Assembly: GCA_965652645.1 (NCBI GenBank)
Contig: CBFGXE010000001.1
Location: 62,001-126,000 of the forward strand
Direction of reading: 5' to 3'
DNA from: ZC4RG30 sp965652645
GTDB taxonomy: Bacteria > Pseudomonadota > Gammaproteobacteria > Steroidobacterales > Steroidobacteraceae
Length of the DNA: 64,000 nucleotides
Below, in pieces: positions 17,025 through 24,889 of this stretch. How positions within the stretch are numbered: position 1 is the stretch's first letter; every line of letters begins with the position of its first letter. The position numbers and the translations under genes were made by a program. The notes under the pieces were generated by a model. That model searched no databases and was not told the DNA's origin. It worked only from the letters and a program-made list of their open reading frames with translations.

Positions 17025-18017
17025 TCATGCCCCTCCGCGCACGGCGCGGCGGATGAGGTTTTCCATCAGCGTCACCTTGTAGCCGTTGTACTTGCGCAGG
17101 GTGGCCCCGGCACTTTGCAGCGTGGCCACGGCATCCGCGGTGGCGGCATCGCGCGCACGGCCGGGCAGCGCCTTTTCCACTGCCTGCAGCCGCCAGGGCA
17201 CGCAGGCCGCCGCCCCGAGCACAAGTTGCGCACGCTCGATGCTGTCGCCGTTCATGCGGAAGGCGGCGGCGATGGAAAGCAGCGCGAAGTCCCAGACATT
17301 GCGATCGGCCACCTTCTCGAAATGAAACGCGCTGCCTGCCCAGGTGCCGGGAATGCGTACCTCGGTGAGGATCTCGCCCGGCTGCAGCGCCGTCATCCTC
17401 TCGATGTTCACGGCCGGGCCGATGAAGAACTTCTCCGCCGGCAGCTCGCGCTCGCCGCCCTTGCGTGCGATCACCATGCTGGCATCCAGCGCGGTGAGCG
17501 CCGTGGCCGTGTCAGACGGCGATACGGCAATGCAGCGGCTGGCGCCGAAGATGGCGTGCTCCCTGTTCTGGCCCTCGGGCGTGTCGGCGTAGCACATGTT
17601 GCCGCCGGCCCGGTAACAGTCCACGCCGCCGCGGTAATACCAGCAGCGCGTGTCCTGGCTGATGTTGCCGCCCAGGGTGCCGGCGTTGCGGATCTGCGGG
17701 CTGGCCACGCGCCCGGCCGCACTGGCCAGCAGCCCGAAGCGCTCGCGCACCAGCGGGTCATTCTCGACTTCAGTCAGCGTGGTGAGCGCACCGATGGCGA
17801 GGCCACCCTCGTGCTCGCGCACGCCCTTCAGCGCCGCGATGCCCGAGAGGTCGAGCACGGCCTGGGTGCGCTTCACCCTGTTTTTCAGCCAGTCCCAGCT
17901 GTCCTGCCCGCCACCGACGATCCAGCCGGCGTCCTTGAGCTGGTCCGCGAGATCGAGCGCGGTGGCCAGGCTGTCCGGCTGGTACAGGTCGAAGTGCGGC
18001 ATCATGTCGCGCAGCAT
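17025..18017 (-). CDS. FAD-binding subunit of a xanthine dehydrogenase family enzyme, with probable [4Fe-4S] site
   Basis: 330 residues of the medium-subunit family. The FAD segments are IVGGGQDSW (33-41) and NAGTLGGNIS (111-120), followed by the C-terminal domain. Just after the second FAD loop, four cysteines (125, 134, 142, 162) occur in an insert like those of PaoB and the 4-hydroxybenzoyl-CoA reductase beta subunit, which hold an extra [4Fe-4S] cluster. That points to the aldehyde oxidoreductase/HBCR branch, not true xanthine dehydrogenase. Operon order: [2Fe-2S], Mo, FAD, 57-residue protein, cytochrome b, unknown. The gap to the Mo-subunit gene is nine bases. Confidence 0.9.
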   Translation of the reverse strand: MLRDMMPHFDLYQPDSLATALDLADQLKDAGWIVGGGQDSWDWLKNRVKRTQAVLDLSGIAALKGVREHEGGLAIGALTTLTEVENDPLVRERFGLLASAAGRVASPQIRNAGTLGGNISQDTRCWYYRGGVDCYRAGGNMCYADTPEGQNREHAIFGASRCIAVSPSDTATALTALDASMVIARKGGERELPAEKFFIGPAVNIERMTALQPGEILTEVRIPGTWAGSAFHFEKVADRNVWDFALLSIAAAFRMNGDSIERAQLVLGAAACVPWRLQAVEKALPGRARDAATADAVATLQSAGATLRKYNGYKVTLMENLIRRAVRGGA

Positions 18018-18026
18018 GCGGATCCC

Positions 18027-20426
18027 CTACTGGCAGTTGACCTGCAGGGGCCCATGCGCCTGGGGGCGGCCTGCAAGATGGTTGAGGATCATGTCCGGCA
18101 CCACGGGCGTGCGGTTGAAGACATGGCCGCCGATGGCCTCGGAGATGGCACAGAGCACCGCCGAGCCGGCACAGCCCAACAGCGGCTCGCCGATGCCCTT
18201 GGTTCCCAGCGGGCTGGAAGGATCGGGCAGGTTCACGCCCGTGACCCGGTAGCGGTGGGCCACATCGCCATAGGTGGGCGGCTTGGCCTGGTAATAGCCC
18301 ACGCTGGCCGGCAGGCCGTTCTGCGGGTCGTAGACGATGCGCTCGAGCCCGGCGATGCCGAAACCCTGCACCGCGCCACTCTTGATCTGGGTCTCCAGGC
18401 CCGCGGGGTGGATCACGGTGCCGCAATCGGCAACACCCACGTATTCCACGATGTCGTAACGGCCGGTTTCCAGGTCCAGCTCGATCTCCACGAAGGCAGC
18501 GGCAAAGGCGGCAGCCGCGCCGGTGCTCGGGAGGTTGTCCTTGGCCACGCCGACCAGGCCGGTGCCCGCCAGGGCGGCCACCGAGGTCTTCGTCATGGCG
18601 TTGATGTCTTCCGGGACCTCATGGCCGTCGTACCTGCCCCCCAGCGTGATGGCGCGCTGCGCAGCCTGCGCATAGGTCATGCCCTGGCCGGGGCTCCCCT
18701 TGCGGAACACGCGCCTGCCATCGACGTCGTAACTGTCGGGTGGTCCGCCGAACTGGCGCGCGGCGATTTCCTTCAGCTTGTTCAGGGCGTCCATCGCGGC
18801 CACGTAATTGGTGCGCGCCATGGTGAAGTTGGTGTTGCTGCCGAACTGGCCGAGGTTCCAGGGCAGGTGGCGGCGGCTGTCGCCGCGCTCGATCACCACG
18901 TCATCCCAGCTCACCTTCAGCACCTCGGCGGCCACGCGCGAGGTGCTGGAGTGCGAGAAGGTGCCGAGGTTGCCCACGCCGGTGTGGATGTGCACCTTGC
19001 CCGACGGCAGGATGCGCAACAATCCGTCGAAGCCGGTGAAGCCCGCCGGATGGTAGGCCTGCCCCACCGCCACGGCCGTGACCTTGCTGCCACGGCGCTG
19101 GCCATTGCGCGCCAGGCGCTGCTGCCATCCGAAGATTTCAGCGCCCTTGTCCAGCGCCTCCTTCATGTAGCAGCTGGAAACCGGCGAGCGACGCGGGCCA
19201 TAGGGCGCCGTGAGGCCGGGCGCGTTGCGGTGGCGGATGGCCAGCCGGTCGATGCCCAGTTCGCGCGCCGCCTTGTCGAGCAGCGGCTCCATGATGTGGT
19301 GCATCTGGTTGTATCCCGGTCCGCGCTGCGCGCTGCGGATGGGCGTATTGGCGTACACCGGCACGCCACGCCAGCGCATGGCCTCCGGCTGGTACATGAT
19401 CGACAGCGCGTCGGCCGCGTTGCGGAAATCCCAGAAGCTGTTGCAGGCGCCGTTCTCCTGCACCACATAAAGGTCGGCCGCCAGCAGCCTGCCATCCCCG
19501 TCAAACCCCAGCTTCACCTGGCCCTGGAAACCCAGGCGCGCGCTGCCGTGGTAATACTCCTCGGCGCGGCTCACGCGCATCATCACCGGGCGGCTGATCT
19601 TCTTCGACAGCAGCGCCGGCAGCGCCTGCAGCGTGTAGGCACCGCCCTTGGAGCCGAAGCCGCCGCCGCAATACTCGGCGATCACCACCAGGTCATCCGG
19701 GGCAATTCCGATGTAGCCGGCGAGCGTGGGATGGATGTACGACTGGCTCTGGGAAGACACGTGCACGATGCACTTGCCGTTCTGCCAGTAGGCCATGGCC
19801 GTGCGCGGTTCCATGCTGTGGTGGGAGTTGCTGGCGTGCACGAAGGTTTCGTCCAGCACCAGCTTCGCCTGCGCGAATCCCGCCTCGATGTCGCCGTACT
19901 CCCACTCCTGCGCTGCCTTGCCCATGGGCATGCCCGGGCCGGCGTTGTCGAAATCCGCGGCCGTCCACTTCAAGGTCTGGAAGTCCACGCCGCTGGCGCC
20001 CACGTTGCCGTCGGTGCGGGCATCGGGACGGTCCGGATGCAGGCTGGCCAGGGGGTCCACGTGGAAAGGCAGCGGTTCGTAATCCACGCGCACCTTCTCC
20101 AGCGCATCCTGCGCGGCGGTCTCGCTCTCGGCGGCCAGCAGCAGGATGGGTGCGCCGATGTAGGCGGGCTCGTCGGTGAGCAGCGGAATCTCCGGCGCCG
20201 CGGGATTGGTCACGTCGGAGGGCAGCAGCACTCCCACGTAACCGGGCACCTTCTCGGCCTCCGAGAGATCGATGCCGCGCACGCGCGCATGCGGATGGGT
20301 GCTCGACAGCAGCCGCGCGAACACCATGCCGTCGACGCGGAAATCCTCGGCGTATTTCGCCTCGCCGGTGACCTTGGCAACCACGTCGTGGGGAATGAAA
20401 TCCTGCCCGAGGTGTTTATGCGCCAC
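18027..20426 (-). CDS. Molybdopterin-binding catalytic subunit, xanthine dehydrogenase family
   Basis: 799 residues, matching large subunits of the separate-subunit (PaoC/YagR-like) type. Visible are the N-terminal a/b hammerhead region (VTGEAKYAEDF), GGGFGSKGG in the molybdopterin-binding region, and near the C-terminus GTKGIGEP, whose Glu is the catalytic base in this family. It has no signal peptide of its own and would be carried through the Tat pathway by the small subunit, as known for PaoABC. Substrates of relatives include aldehydes, N-heterocycles and aromatics; the one here cannot be deduced. The start overlaps the [2Fe-2S] gene by 11 bases. Confidence 0.93.
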   Translation of the reverse strand: MAHKHLGQDFIPHDVVAKVTGEAKYAEDFRVDGMVFARLLSSTHPHARVRGIDLSEAEKVPGYVGVLLPSDVTNPAAPEIPLLTDEPAYIGAPILLLAAESETAAQDALEKVRVDYEPLPFHVDPLASLHPDRPDARTDGNVGASGVDFQTLKWTAADFDNAGPGMPMGKAAQEWEYGDIEAGFAQAKLVLDETFVHASNSHHSMEPRTAMAYWQNGKCIVHVSSQSQSYIHPTLAGYIGIAPDDLVVIAEYCGGGFGSKGGAYTLQALPALLSKKISRPVMMRVSRAEEYYHGSARLGFQGQVKLGFDGDGRLLAADLYVVQENGACNSFWDFRNAADALSIMYQPEAMRWRGVPVYANTPIRSAQRGPGYNQMHHIMEPLLDKAARELGIDRLAIRHRNAPGLTAPYGPRRSPVSSCYMKEALDKGAEIFGWQQRLARNGQRRGSKVTAVAVGQAYHPAGFTGFDGLLRILPSGKVHIHTGVGNLGTFSHSSTSRVAAEVLKVSWDDVVIERGDSRRHLPWNLGQFGSNTNFTMARTNYVAAMDALNKLKEIAARQFGGPPDSYDVDGRRVFRKGSPGQGMTYAQAAQRAITLGGRYDGHEVPEDINAMTKTSVAALAGTGLVGVAKDNLPSTGAAAAFAAAFVEIELDLETGRYDIVEYVGVADCGTVIHPAGLETQIKSGAVQGFGIAGLERIVYDPQNGLPASVGYYQAKPPTYGDVAHRYRVTGVNLPDPSSPLGTKGIGEPLLGCAGSAVLCAISEAIGGHVFNRTPVVPDMILNHLAGRPQAHGPLQVNCQ

Positions 20427-21066
20427 GGTGGATCTCCTCCAGGTTGCCGGCCGCGCGCATCACCGCATTGAGGTAGTTGTCATAGGCCCCGCAGCGGCAC
20501 AGGTTGCCGGACATGGCATGGCGGGCCTCCTCGCGCGTGGGGCGGGGGTTCTTCTGCAGCAGGGCAACGGCGGCCACCACCTGGCCCGGCGTGCAGAAGC
20601 CGCACTGCGGCCCGAGTTCGTCGACGAAGGCCTGCTGCACCGGGTGCAGTTGGCCATCGGGTCCGCGCAGGCCTTCCACCGTGACCACCTTGCGGTTGCG
20701 CACGCTGTGGGTAAGCGTGGAGCAGGAATAATGCGTGACGCCATCGAGCATCACGGTGCAGGCACCGCACTCGGCGCGGTCGCAGGAGAGCTTGGTGCCG
20801 GTGAGGCCCAGCTTGTAGCGCAGGGTCATGGCCAGGGTTTCCTGCGGCAGCACATCGACGCGGCGGACCTGGCCGTTCACGTCGAGCGACACCAGCCGCT
20901 CCACCGACCCGGCCACCATGCGTCGGCTGGGCGTGCAGCCCGACAACCCGCCGAAGACAAAACTCGCCGAGGAAGCCACCGCCCCCGAGGCGATGACACG
21001 CTTGATGAACTCGCGCCGCGAGTGGCGAGTGCTGCCGCCCGTGCTGTCGGCGGATGATCCGTCCAT
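20416..21066 (-). CDS. [2Fe-2S] subunit of the molybdenum hydroxylase, Tat-exported
   Basis: 216 residues from the ATG at 21066; an upstream in-frame ATG would put 19 unlikely residues before the signal. A twin-arginine motif (SRREFIK, 16-22) is followed by a hydrophobic stretch and LSGC (41-44), which could be a lipobox, so the subunit may be a Tat-exported lipoprotein. Eight cysteines bind two [2Fe-2S] clusters: 95, 100, 103, 115 in the plant-ferredoxin-like domain and 155, 158, 190, 192 in the helical domain (CGFCTPG, CRCG). It is the first gene of the operon and the electron relay from the Mo centre. Confidence 0.92.
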   Translation of the reverse strand: MDGSSADSTGGSTRHSRREFIKRVIASGAVASSASFVFGGLSGCTPSRRMVAGSVERLVSLDVNGQVRRVDVLPQETLAMTLRYKLGLTGTKLSCDRAECGACTVMLDGVTHYSCSTLTHSVRNRKVVTVEGLRGPDGQLHPVQQAFVDELGPQCGFCTPGQVVAAVALLQKNPRPTREEARHAMSGNLCRCGAYDNYLNAVMRAAGNLEEIHRGA

Positions 21067-21193
21067 TCGACCCCCGTTGCAGGCAGCGTGCGCTCGCGCC
21101 CTGCCCCCATCCAAACCGCCCACAGCCTACGCGCCCCCGTTTGGGGCGACAAGGGAGGACCGGCGGAGGACTTATTTCGCAGTTCGGCGACAG

Positions 21194-21214
21194 GGTTCCC
21201 CCTGCCGGGGAACC
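21194..21214. repeat. Perfect 8-bp inverted repeat in the divergent intergenic region
   Basis: GGTTCCCC and GGGGAACC flank a five-base spacer between the molybdenum hydroxylase operon (minus) and the bactofilin gene (plus). It could be an operator for either side, or a hairpin. It has no T-run in either direction, so a terminator is unlikely. Confidence 0.5.
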
Positions 21215-21263
21215 GGGGTAACGTCGGTGGGTTTTCCGTCCACCCTATATCTGGAGCTCAACA

Positions 21264-21773
21264 ATGGCCCTGTGGGACAAACCCGAGCCGGCCCCCGGCA
21301 CCGCCGCGGCGCCCGCACAACCGCTGGCATCTTCCACGCTTTCGCAGGACACTAGCGCAAAGCCTGCGCCCAAGGAGCGCATCGACATGAAAGAATCGCT
21401 GATCGCAGCCGGTCTCACCATCGAAGGCAAGATCAACGGCAACGGGCACGTGCGCGTGGCCGGCAAGTTCAAGGGCGACATCCAGGTCGAAGGCAACCTG
21501 CACATCGACGCCGGTGCCCGGGTCGAGGGCCAGGTGAAGGCCGCCGAGGTGATCATCAGCGGCGAACTGCAGGGAAACATCGAGAGCGCCAAGCGCGTCG
21601 AGCTGCAGCAGGGCGGCACCATCAACGGCGACGTGAAGGCCGGTTCGCTCACCGTGGCAGCCGGTGCCCGCATGCGCGGCAACGTCGACTTCGGCTTCGA
21701 GGAAGGCGCCCGTTCCGGCAGCGCTTCCACCACCAGCATCTCCGAGCGGGGCCGCGGCGCCAACGTTGCATGA
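21264..21773 (+). CDS. Bactofilin, polymer-forming cytoskeletal protein
   Basis: 169 residues. The central domain (about 40-140) shows the repeating hydrophobic/glycine pattern of the bactofilin beta-helix (LIAAGLTIEGKINGNGHVRVAGKFKGDI in part, then VEGQVKAAEVIISGELQGNI), flanked by Ala/Pro-rich and Ser-rich tails. Bactofilins self-assemble into filaments without nucleotide and help position cell-wall or envelope machinery. GGAG lies seven bases before the ATG. The stop overlaps the next gene as ATGA. Confidence 0.9.
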   Translation: MALWDKPEPAPGTAAAPAQPLASSTLSQDTSAKPAPKERIDMKESLIAAGLTIEGKINGNGHVRVAGKFKGDIQVEGNLHIDAGARVEGQVKAAEVIISGELQGNIESAKRVELQQGGTINGDVKAGSLTVAAGARMRGNVDFGFEEGARSGSASTTSISERGRGANVA

Positions 21774-22150
21774 TAGGGACCGCGCGCTCGGCCATCCAGG
21801 CGGGAGCCACCCGCACCTGCCCACACTGCCGGGCGACGATCCTCGAAAGTGCGATCGTCTGCCCGGGGTGCAAGCACCACCTTCGCTTCGACAAGGATGC
21901 AAGGCCAGGTGGCGTTCCGGCCACCAGGACCGCCTGGCAGGTCGAGGGCACGCTGGATGCCGAGCGCGTGGATGCCGCCACCGAATACTCAATCCTGGTG
22001 GTGGTGCGCAACGAGCGCAATGAGGAAGTGGCGCGTCAGGTGGTGAACGTGGGCTCCCTGCAGGGCGTGGAGCGGCGCACGTTCACCCTGTCCATCGAGA
22101 CCTCAGAACCGAAGCCGATGTCGGCGCTCTCCTCGCTGCGCCGGCGCTGA
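21770..22150 (+). CDS. Zinc-ribbon protein coupled to bactofilin
   Basis: 126 residues, translationally coupled to the bactofilin gene. An N-terminal CPHC...CPGC pair (about 17-34) should bind one zinc ion as a zinc ribbon. The rest looks like a beta-rich domain (EYSILVVVRNERNEEVARQVVNVGS) ending in a basic tail. No signal peptide and no membrane helix. The coupling suggests it works with the bactofilin filament, for example as an adaptor; that is inference from position. I do not recognise the C-terminal domain. Confidence 0.75.
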   Translation: MIGTARSAIQAGATRTCPHCRATILESAIVCPGCKHHLRFDKDARPGGVPATRTAWQVEGTLDAERVDAATEYSILVVVRNERNEEVARQVVNVGSLQGVERRTFTLSIETSEPKPMSALSSLRRR

Positions 22151-22199
22151 ACCCGCCGGGACTGGTGGCCTTGCCCCGCCTTCGGCGTAGAATCGGCGC

Positions 22200-23126
22200 G
22201 TGCAACCCATACTGACGATCGAAGGCCTGTCAAAGACCTATCCTGGCGGGCTCACGGCCCTGCACGACATCAACCTGGAGATCAGGAGCGGCGAGATCTT
22301 CGCGCTGCTCGGGCCCAATGGCGCGGGCAAGACCACGCTGATCGGCGTGGTCTGCGGCCTGGTCAATGCCAGCGGCGGCCGTGCGGTGGTGGCGGGCCAT
22401 GACATCGCGCGCGAGGCGAAGGCCGCGCGGCGCGCCACCGGGCTGGTGCCGCAGGAGCTGGCGACCGAGGCCTTCGAGACCGTGCAGGCGGCAGTGGCCT
22501 TCAGCCGCGGACTTTTCGGCTATCCGCCCGATGCCGCGCTGGTCGAGCGCGTGCTGCGCTCACTGTCGCTGTGGGACAAGCGCGACGCGAAGATCATGGC
22601 TCTTTCCGGCGGCATGAAGCGGCGCGTGATGATCGCCAAGGCGCTGGTGCACGAGCCGAAGCTGCTGTTCCTCGACGAGCCCACCGCCGGCGTCGACGTG
22701 GAGCTGCGTCGGGACATGTGGCAGCTGGTGCGCGACCTGCGTGCCAGCGGCGTCACCATCATCCTCACCACGCACTACATCGAGGAAGCCGAGGAGATGG
22801 CCGACCGCATCGGCATCATCAACAAGGGCAGGCTCGTGCTGGTCGAGGAGAAGGCAGCGCTGATGCACAAGCTCGGCCGCAAGGAGCTGCGCCTGCACCT
22901 GCAGGAGAAGCTGGAGGCGATTCCGCCGCAGCTGGACCCCTGGAAACTCACGCTTTCGGAGGACGGGCTCACGCTGGTGTTCACCTTCAGCAACGAGGCC
23001 GAGCGCGCCCGCATCGCGCACCTGCTGCGTGATGTCACTTCCTGCAGCATCGAGTTCCGCGACCTGGAAACGCAGCAGAGCTCGCTGGAGGACATCTTCG
23101 TGTCACTGCTCAGGGGTGCCGCATGA
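22200..23126 (+). CDS. ABC-2 type transporter ATPase (YadG-like), GTG start
   Basis: 308 residues with Walker A GPNGAGKT (38-45), signature LSGGMKRR, Walker B LLFLDEPTAGVD and the switch His in TTHYIEEAEE, plus a C-terminal extension typical of YadG-like ATPases. The only upstream start is GTG at 22200. No ribosome binding site precedes it, and a TAGAAT hexamer lies at 22188-22193, so the transcript may be almost leaderless. It is coupled to the permease gene by ATGA. The substrate is unknown. Confidence 0.9.
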   Translation: MQPILTIEGLSKTYPGGLTALHDINLEIRSGEIFALLGPNGAGKTTLIGVVCGLVNASGGRAVVAGHDIAREAKAARRATGLVPQELATEAFETVQAAVAFSRGLFGYPPDAALVERVLRSLSLWDKRDAKIMALSGGMKRRVMIAKALVHEPKLLFLDEPTAGVDVELRRDMWQLVRDLRASGVTIILTTHYIEEAEEMADRIGIINKGRLVLVEEKAALMHKLGRKELRLHLQEKLEAIPPQLDPWKLTLSEDGLTLVFTFSNEAERARIAHLLRDVTSCSIEFRDLETQQSSLEDIFVSLLRGAA

Positions 23127-23884
23127 ACTGGCATGCGGTCAAGGCCATCTACAGCTTCGAGATGGCGCGCACCTTCCGCACCGTGGTGCAGAGCATCCTC
23201 ACACCGGTGCTGACCACCTCGCTCTATTTCGTGGTGTTCGGCTCGGCCATCGGCTCGCGCATGACCGAGATCGACGGCGTGGCCTTCGCCGCCTTCATCG
23301 TGCCCGGCCTCATCATGCTGTCGGTGCTCAACGAGAGCATCGGCAATGCCTCCTTCGGCATCTACTTCCCCAAGTGGTCGGGCACCATCTACGAGCTGCT
23401 GTCGGCCCCCGTGGGCACCGCCGAGATCGTGCTGGGTTACGTGGGCGCGGCGGCCACCAAGTCGGTGCTGATCGGCGTGATCATCCTCGCCACCTCGGCC
23501 TTTTTCGTGCCGCTGCAGGTGCTGCATCCGGTATGGATGGTGGTGTTCCTGCTGCTCACCGCCCTCACCTTCAGCCTGTTCGGCTTCGTGCTGGGCATCT
23601 GGGCCACGAGCTGGGAGCGCTTGCAGTTCGTGCCGGCGCTCATCATCACTCCGCTGACCTTCCTCGGCGGCAGCTTCTATTCCATCGACATGCTGCCTCC
23701 CCTTTGGCGCACCGTCACGCTGTTCAACCCGGTGGTGTACCTGGTGAGCGGTTTCCGCTGGAGCTTCTACGGCAAGGCGGACGTGAACGTGGCGCTGAGC
23801 TTCGGCATCATCACCGCGGTGCTCATCGGTTGCCTTTTGCTGGTGAGCTGGATGATCCGCTCCGGGTGGCGCCTGCGGCATTAG
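23123..23884 (+). CDS. ABC-2 type permease (YadH-like)
   Basis: 253 residues with six predicted membrane helices in the ABC-2 family pattern, including TPVLTTSLYFVVFGSAIG and FLGGSFYSIDMLPPLWR, the latter typical of YadH, NodJ and similar permeases. It forms the exporter with the preceding ATPase. Its last 62 bases overlap the end of the DMT permease gene on the other strand. Confidence 0.9.
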   Translation: MNWHAVKAIYSFEMARTFRTVVQSILTPVLTTSLYFVVFGSAIGSRMTEIDGVAFAAFIVPGLIMLSVLNESIGNASFGIYFPKWSGTIYELLSAPVGTAEIVLGYVGAAATKSVLIGVIILATSAFFVPLQVLHPVWMVVFLLLTALTFSLFGFVLGIWATSWERLQFVPALIITPLTFLGGSFYSIDMLPPLWRTVTLFNPVVYLVSGFRWSFYGKADVNVALSFGIITAVLIGCLLLVSWMIRSGWRLRH

Positions 23885-24797
23885 CCACCGGCGAGAGCAG
23901 CAGCACGCCAGCCAGCACCAGGGCCGTGCCGGCCAGCCCCCCGGCCGAGGCCGCTTCCCCCAGGAGCATCCAGGCCAGCACGATGGTGGCCACCGGCCCC
24001 AGCATGGCCACCAGGGCCGCCCGCCCGGCGCCGATGCGCTCGACCGCCAGCATGGTGGCAAAAGCCGGAATCACGGTGCAGAAGAAACCATTCACGGCCG
24101 ACAGCCAGTACACCGGCGCCGGCTGCACCAGTGCCTGCAGCGGATTCACCAGCACGAACTGCAACAGCACCGCGGCGGTGGACACCAGGATGGCGTAGGC
24201 CGTGAGGCGGATGGCGCCCAGCCGGTGCACCAGCTCCCCGCCCATCACCAGGTACAGCGCATAGGTGAGCGCGCTGCCGAAGACCAGCGCGGAGCCCAGC
24301 AGCACATTGCCCCGCCCCACCGTCACGTCATGCCAGAACGCCGCGATGATGCCGGCGTAGGCCAGCAGCATGGCCCAGCCGTCCTGGCGGGTGATCCGGC
24401 GCCTGAGGAACAGCACCGACACCAGCACCACAATGGTGGGATACAGGTACAGGATCAGCCTTTCCAGCGCCGCACTCACATGCTGCAGGCCGAGGAAGTC
24501 GAAGTAGCTGGCGCCGTAGTAGCCCACCACCCCCATCAGCACCAGGCGTGCATGGTCACGGCCGGAAAGCGCCGGCCGGCCGCGACTGGACCAGGCCAGG
24601 GCGACGGCAAAGAACGGCGCGGCAAAGAGCATGCGCAGCGCCAGCAGGGTCACCGGATCGACCCCATGGCGGTAGGCGAGCTTGATGACCACCGCCTTGG
24701 CGGAGAAAAGCGTGCTGGCGATCGCGGCCAGCACGATGCCGGTGAGGAACACGCCGCGTGCGGGGGAACTGGGAGTGGCGGCGGTCACGTGCCGCAT
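23823..24797 (-). CDS. DMT-superfamily permease with two EamA domains
   Basis: 324 residues with about ten membrane helices arranged as two repeated EamA units (about 20-150 and 165-305). The family exports or imports small metabolites such as amino acids; the substrate here is unknown. The polar tail after the last helix (GATRSGSSSSPAKGNR) is encoded in the region that overlaps the YadH-like gene. An intrinsic terminator lies just upstream, ending the preceding minus-strand gene. Confidence 0.87.
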   Translation of the reverse strand: MRHVTAATPSSPARGVFLTGIVLAAIASTLFSAKAVVIKLAYRHGVDPVTLLALRMLFAAPFFAVALAWSSRGRPALSGRDHARLVLMGVVGYYGASYFDFLGLQHVSAALERLILYLYPTIVVLVSVLFLRRRITRQDGWAMLLAYAGIIAAFWHDVTVGRGNVLLGSALVFGSALTYALYLVMGGELVHRLGAIRLTAYAILVSTAAVLLQFVLVNPLQALVQPAPVYWLSAVNGFFCTVIPAFATMLAVERIGAGRAALVAMLGPVATIVLAWMLLGEAASAGGLAGTALVLAGVLLLSPVANAAGATRSGSSSSPAKGNR

Positions 24798-24833
24798 TCT
24801 ACTGCGCGTGCGGCGCGGCCTTGCGCAAATGAA

Positions 24834-24865
24834 AACGCCCCGTGGCGTCGCTGCCGCGGGGCGTT
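24834..24865 (-). terminator. Intrinsic terminator after the CsgG-like gene
   Basis: A 9-bp stem (AACGCCCCG/CGGGGCGTT) with a 14-base loop; on the minus strand it runs into TTTTC. It lies 24 bases after the CsgG-like stop and before the DMT permease start. Confidence 0.75.
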
Positions 24866-24889
24866 CCTGCCGCCAGCAACAGCTGGCTG

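Noticed and set aside
16557..20471. 1304-codon open frame on the plus strand
   Set aside because: It is antisense to the molybdenum hydroxylase genes, which have clear family motifs. The frame is open because of strong GC bias at third positions, and the translation is low-complexity His/Arg/Ala with no motif.
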